Shown here one piece after another: positions 4,935 through 5,638 of a stretch of DNA of 5,638 nt. The notes beneath the pieces are model-generated. The model did no database searches. It saw nothing but the letters and a program-made list of their open reading frames with translations, and was not told the DNA's origin. Within the stretch, counting starts at the first letter, position 1; the number at the start of each line of letters is the position of its first letter. This DNA is from Azonexus sp. GTDB lineage: Bacteria > Pseudomonadota > Gammaproteobacteria > Burkholderiales > Rhodocyclaceae. The DNA lies in contig JAKLLI010000136.1 of assembly GCA_023150195.1 (NCBI GenBank), positions 1-5,638 on the forward strand. Direction: 5' to 3'. Position numbers and translations under genes: made by a program.

Positions 4935-5638
4935 TTAAGCGGCCTGGGTCGCCCTGACGCGGGAGCGCCCAACCTTTTCACCGATCAGCTGGAAACCGCG
5001 CACGTTGGCGAGCGCCGGCGAGGCGAGCAGTTCAACACGGTGCATGGGGAATTTGGAAGCGATGGCCTGGTAGTAGATCGACGCCCCCCCGCCCGAGAGC
5101 AGGATGACGTCGATGTCGGACCCGGATCCGACATTATTTTTCACGGCCTGTGCCGCCTCCTCGATGACATCGTTCCCGGCTGCCATGTAGTCCTTGAGGT
5201 CCAGGGGCGTGCCGTACATCTCCAGACCGCGCCCGGAGACGAGAGCACGGTCGATGAGACGAACCACCTCGGCAGGCTGCGCGTCATAGCCGTTCTTCTT
5301 GATGATGTCGTCGGCGATGGCGCGGAGTACCGCCCCCATGCCGCGCTGCACCGCGTCTGAGCGGATCTCGTTCGCGACGGTGCCGTGGCACACGAACCAG
5401 TCCACCGTGTTGTATCCGGGATCGACGATCAGTGCCATCGGCGACCTGTCGAGGGGCTTCGTTGTCTCCGCGATGTAGCTCGAGTAACTGCCGAATGGCT
5501 GGGGATAGACGCAACAGTGTTTGATGTCGATCGTGTCGCCCCGCTCATTGATGACGTGCGGCCCGACAAATTTCTTTGCCAGCGCCTCATGGTGCTTGGG
5601 GAAGGTGTTGAGCGGCAGCCCCAGCACGAGCACATCGA
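4935..5638 (-). CDS. parM: ParM/StbA-type actin-like plasmid segregation ATPase (N-terminus off the right edge)
   Basis: This is probably an actin-like ATPase that polymerises in the cytoplasm and pushes plasmid copies apart, working with a ParR adaptor and a centromere. About 233 codons are visible. The frame stays open to the right edge; the GTG at 5633 lies inside a continuing frame (Asp-Val-Leu-Val-Leu-Gly-Leu-Pro), so I read it as an internal Val and not the start. Counting that Val as residue 1, the actin-fold signatures are VDPGYNTVDW near 70-79 (phosphate-2 type loop with the conserved Asp and Gly), LLSGGGASIYY near 178-188 (adenosine-binding loop), and a closing SPALANVRGF near 205-214, typical of ParM/StbA and PRTRC protein D relatives. 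Full family members are roughly 320-350 residues, so about 90-120 residues are missing. It ends in TAA, 2 bp before the next gene. MreB or FtsA are less likely given the C-terminal signature and the partner gene. The ParM versus PRTRC-D subfamily is unresolved. Confidence 0.8.
   Translation of the reverse strand, partial: DVLVLGLPLNTFPKHHEALAKKFVGPHVINERGDTIDIKHCCVYPQPFGSYSSYIAETTKPLDRSPMALIVDPGYNTVDWFVCHGTVANEIRSDAVQRGMGAVLRAIADDIIKKNGYDAQPAEVVRLIDRALVSGRGLEMYGTPLDLKDYMAAGNDVIEEAAQAVKNNVGSGSDIDVILLSGGGASIYYQAIASKFPMHRVELLASPALANVRGFQLIGEKVGRSRVRATQAA

Overview
The window is a dense run of eight genes, all read from the minus strand (right to left). Two run off the edges. The largest gap between genes is about 80 bp (381-460), and several genes abut or overlap by 4 bp. 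There are no RNA genes, insertion sequences, CRISPR arrays or convincing terminators. Base composition (about 60% GC in the one sampled central line) and the protein families suggest a proteobacterial replicon. The actin-like segregation protein at the right edge points to a plasmid, megaplasmid or phage-plasmid rather than ordinary chromosome. The host genus cannot be named from the sequence.

Right part (5638-4609): the C-terminal two thirds of a ParM/StbA-type actin-like ATPase is followed after 2 bp by a 107-residue protein. Its layout (small N-terminal DNA-binding-like segment, Pro-rich linker, conserved-looking C-terminal tail) fits a ParR adaptor. This looks like a type II (actin-based) partition module; its centromere and promoter would lie beyond the right edge.

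Middle part (4608-789): starting directly at the stop codon of the parR-like gene is a surface-glycan modification cassette. In order it encodes a GtrB-type polyprenyl-phosphate glycosyltransferase, a SAM-dependent methyltransferase, a GtrA-family flippase-like membrane protein, an unrecognised 59-residue protein, and a 505-residue polytopic protein that resembles a GT-C glycosyltransferase and takes the place of GtrC. The expected scheme is that GtrB loads a sugar onto undecaprenyl phosphate on the cytoplasmic face, GtrA helps flip it, and the GT-C protein transfers it to a periplasmic acceptor such as O-antigen. The methyltransferase may decorate the sugar or another substrate. The sequence gives neither the sugar nor the acceptor.

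Left part (778-1): a 105-residue unrecognised protein with its own ribosome binding site, then, after the only real gap, a membrane-anchored unrecognised protein cut by the left edge. A hand count gives about 51% GC for this last gene, lower than the rest.

The main point of interest is that a plasmid partition module and a gtr-like serotype-conversion cassette appear to be one continuous transcription unit, with a non-canonical gene order and two small unknown genes.
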